Assembly: GCF_030315685.1 (NCBI RefSeq)
Contig: NZ_JASXSI010000014.1
Span: forward strand, 100,701-164,700
Length of the DNA: 64,000 bases
From: Gordonia sp. ABSL11-1
Lineage (GTDB): Bacteria; Actinomycetota; Actinomycetes; Mycobacteriales; Mycobacteriaceae
Reading direction: 5' to 3'
The position numbers were made by a program, and so were the translations under genes. How positions within the stretch are numbered: position 1 is the stretch's first letter; each line of letters begins with the position of its first letter. Below, piece after piece: positions 62,915 through 64,000 of this stretch. The notes below the pieces were generated by a model. It worked only from the letters and a program-made list of their open reading frames with translations. It made no database searches and was not told where the DNA came from.

Positions 62915-63985
62915 TCACCCCGGCCATACGAAGTCCACTCGTGTCAGCATCTGAATCTGATTGCGCCCCTGCCACACCGGAGTGCTCATCGGCTGCGTTG
63001 TGTAGAGGCCGCGCCCAGCAGACACGACACGGTCGTATTGACTAGGCCAATTGATCTCCACAGCAAGCTGATCGAGCACTGTCCGTCCACGCGCGAGCGC
63101 TCGACCGACATGCTCAGGCGCCGGCAGTAGGTCCGACTTGCTCGAGTTGCAGCCCGCGCACGCCAACACCAGATTTGTCAGGCCGTCGATGCCAACTCGC
63201 GACCACGGCAGGAGATGGTCGACATGACGGGCCGCGCGGACCGATGCGTCGCAGTAGAAGCACGACGCGCCGAACTCTTGAGTGAGTGCGTCGCCGGCCC
63301 GCTGCAGCGAGATCCGATCCGCGCCGAAGAGGTGGTGAGCGAGGTCGGGGCCGTCGTCGAGAACGGACCTGTTCATGCGCCGCACGTCGTCGACCCAGGC
63401 GAGCTGAAATGCAGGCTTGAGCAGTGGCGCGAGACGCGCGAGGGTCACGCAGACGCCGGGGAAGAGGGTCAGTGCGTTGCCGTGCTCGGCGATCACCCGC
63501 TTCGACCCCGTGCCCATCCACGAGTCGTCGTACAGAAAGCGTTCGTTATCTGCACCGGTGGTGAGATTCTGCAGCAGCTTGAGCGGATAGCGAACCAGCG
63601 CCTGCTTCACCGTGGCGTGTGCCGCAATGCACTCAGGCGAGCCCTGTGCGACGACCAGATCCACCGACGGTGTGCGATGCGCGCCGGTGACGGACGAGCG
63701 GAGGTGGGCGACGGCGTCGAAGATGACACCGCGGCCGTCGGAAGATTGCCGCAACCGGTGACCGTCAAGTGGTCGCATCTGTCGCCAGTAGAGTTCGATG
63801 ACGCGGGTGGTGAGATCGTCGAGGTTGATGTCCACGACGTCGTTCGCATCGTCGGGCACTGATTCGACCGCGAGATCCAGCAGCGCCATCAGCACGGCCA
63901 GCTTGTAGGTGGCGGTGCGACGACCGCTCTCGAGCACCGCGACCAACTTCTGGCCGAGCGTCAGCGGATCGGTGAGGGGCGGCAT
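62915..63985 (-). CDS. HNH endonuclease-domain protein
   Basis: 356-residue protein. The N-terminal 230 residues are helical and unrecognised (LAVLMALLDLAVESV near 30, suggesting a restriction-like or regulator domain). The C-terminal third has a zinc-bound HNH: CFYCD, HVDHLLPWS, LTNLVLACAGCNSSKSD. Two CxxC pairs and the HxxH-N-K catalytic order are complete. It could be a restriction or anti-phage nuclease, or a household HNH protein. ATG 63985 is the start; TTG 63988 is one codon upstream. The gene begins 15 bases from the window edge. Confidence 0.78.
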   Translation of the reverse strand: MPPLTDPLTLGQKLVAVLESGRRTATYKLAVLMALLDLAVESVPDDANDVVDINLDDLTTRVIELYWRQMRPLDGHRLRQSSDGRGVIFDAVAHLRSSVTGAHRTPSVDLVVAQGSPECIAAHATVKQALVRYPLKLLQNLTTGADNERFLYDDSWMGTGSKRVIAEHGNALTLFPGVCVTLARLAPLLKPAFQLAWVDDVRRMNRSVLDDGPDLAHHLFGADRISLQRAGDALTQEFGASCFYCDASVRAARHVDHLLPWSRVGIDGLTNLVLACAGCNSSKSDLLPAPEHVGRALARGRTVLDQLAVEINWPSQYDRVVSAGRGLYTTQPMSTPVWQGRNQIQMLTRVDFVWPG

Positions 63986-64000
63986 CAAGGTTCAGCCTAA

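Overview
The window is high-GC actinobacterial DNA with dense, often ATGA/GTGA-overlapping genes and many GTG or TTG starts. A mycobactin-type siderophore importer pair (irtA/irtB), two LIP-family lipases, a mycobacterial-style VapBC pair and ESX-like secreted proteins point to a mycolic-acid-containing genus. Gordonia is my best guess; that is inference, since no rRNA or other marker gene is present. I saw no tRNA, rRNA, CRISPR array, insertion sequence or prophage.

Layout. (1) 1-10005: the end of a SulP anion transporter; an ESX-like trio (small protein, 781-residue protein, lipoprotein); a minus-strand block of three paralogous secreted proteins interleaved with a repeat-rich secreted protein; a DUF1990 protein; a LIP-type lipase. 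(2) 10114-14664: irtAB behind a candidate IdeR box, closed by a perfect 17-bp hairpin. (3) 14877-39473: a large catabolic island bounded and divided by two paralogous MarR regulators. It holds an aldehyde dehydrogenase, RidA proteins, a cupin, a ferredoxin-type reductase, an extradiol ring-cleavage dioxygenase, hydrolases, SDRs, a ThDP enzyme, a Rieske oxygenase, an aromatic-acid MFS carrier, an FAD monooxygenase, XdhC, an SsuABC-like ABC importer, a three-subunit molybdenum hydroxylase and an aspartate-dehydrogenase-like protein. The promoters carry a shared operator, CTTAGCGC(T/A)AAG, placed identically against TTGAC -35 elements and repeated 25 bp later. The enzyme set fits uptake, ring hydroxylation, extradiol cleavage and deamination of a nitrogen-containing (hetero)aromatic acid. 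The substrate cannot be read from the sequence.

(4) 39585-44215: an acyl-CoA synthetase, a TetR regulator with overlapping dyads, a secreted lipase and peptide deformylase. (5) 44332-57464: a second catabolic island with a carboxylate-type transporter, an MFS carrier, a PucR-type activator, a GlcG/HbpS-like protein, and an operon for a heme-oxygenase-like diiron oxidase (HDO) with all six metal ligands, two Rieske ferredoxins, a ferredoxin reductase, an aldehyde dehydrogenase, a gamma-glutamyltransferase-like amidohydrolase, a frameshifted RidA gene and a DUF1275 membrane protein. TGTGCAC motifs cluster in both divergent control regions. My working model is release of an amine from an amide, oxidation by the HDO through the Rieske chain, hydrolysis of the imine, and oxidation of the aldehyde. 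This is the best candidate here for an undescribed system.

(6) 57476-63985: small secreted or membrane proteins of unknown function, an SGNH lipoprotein, VapBC, and a minus-strand pair of an HNH endonuclease and an epoxide-hydrolase-like enzyme.
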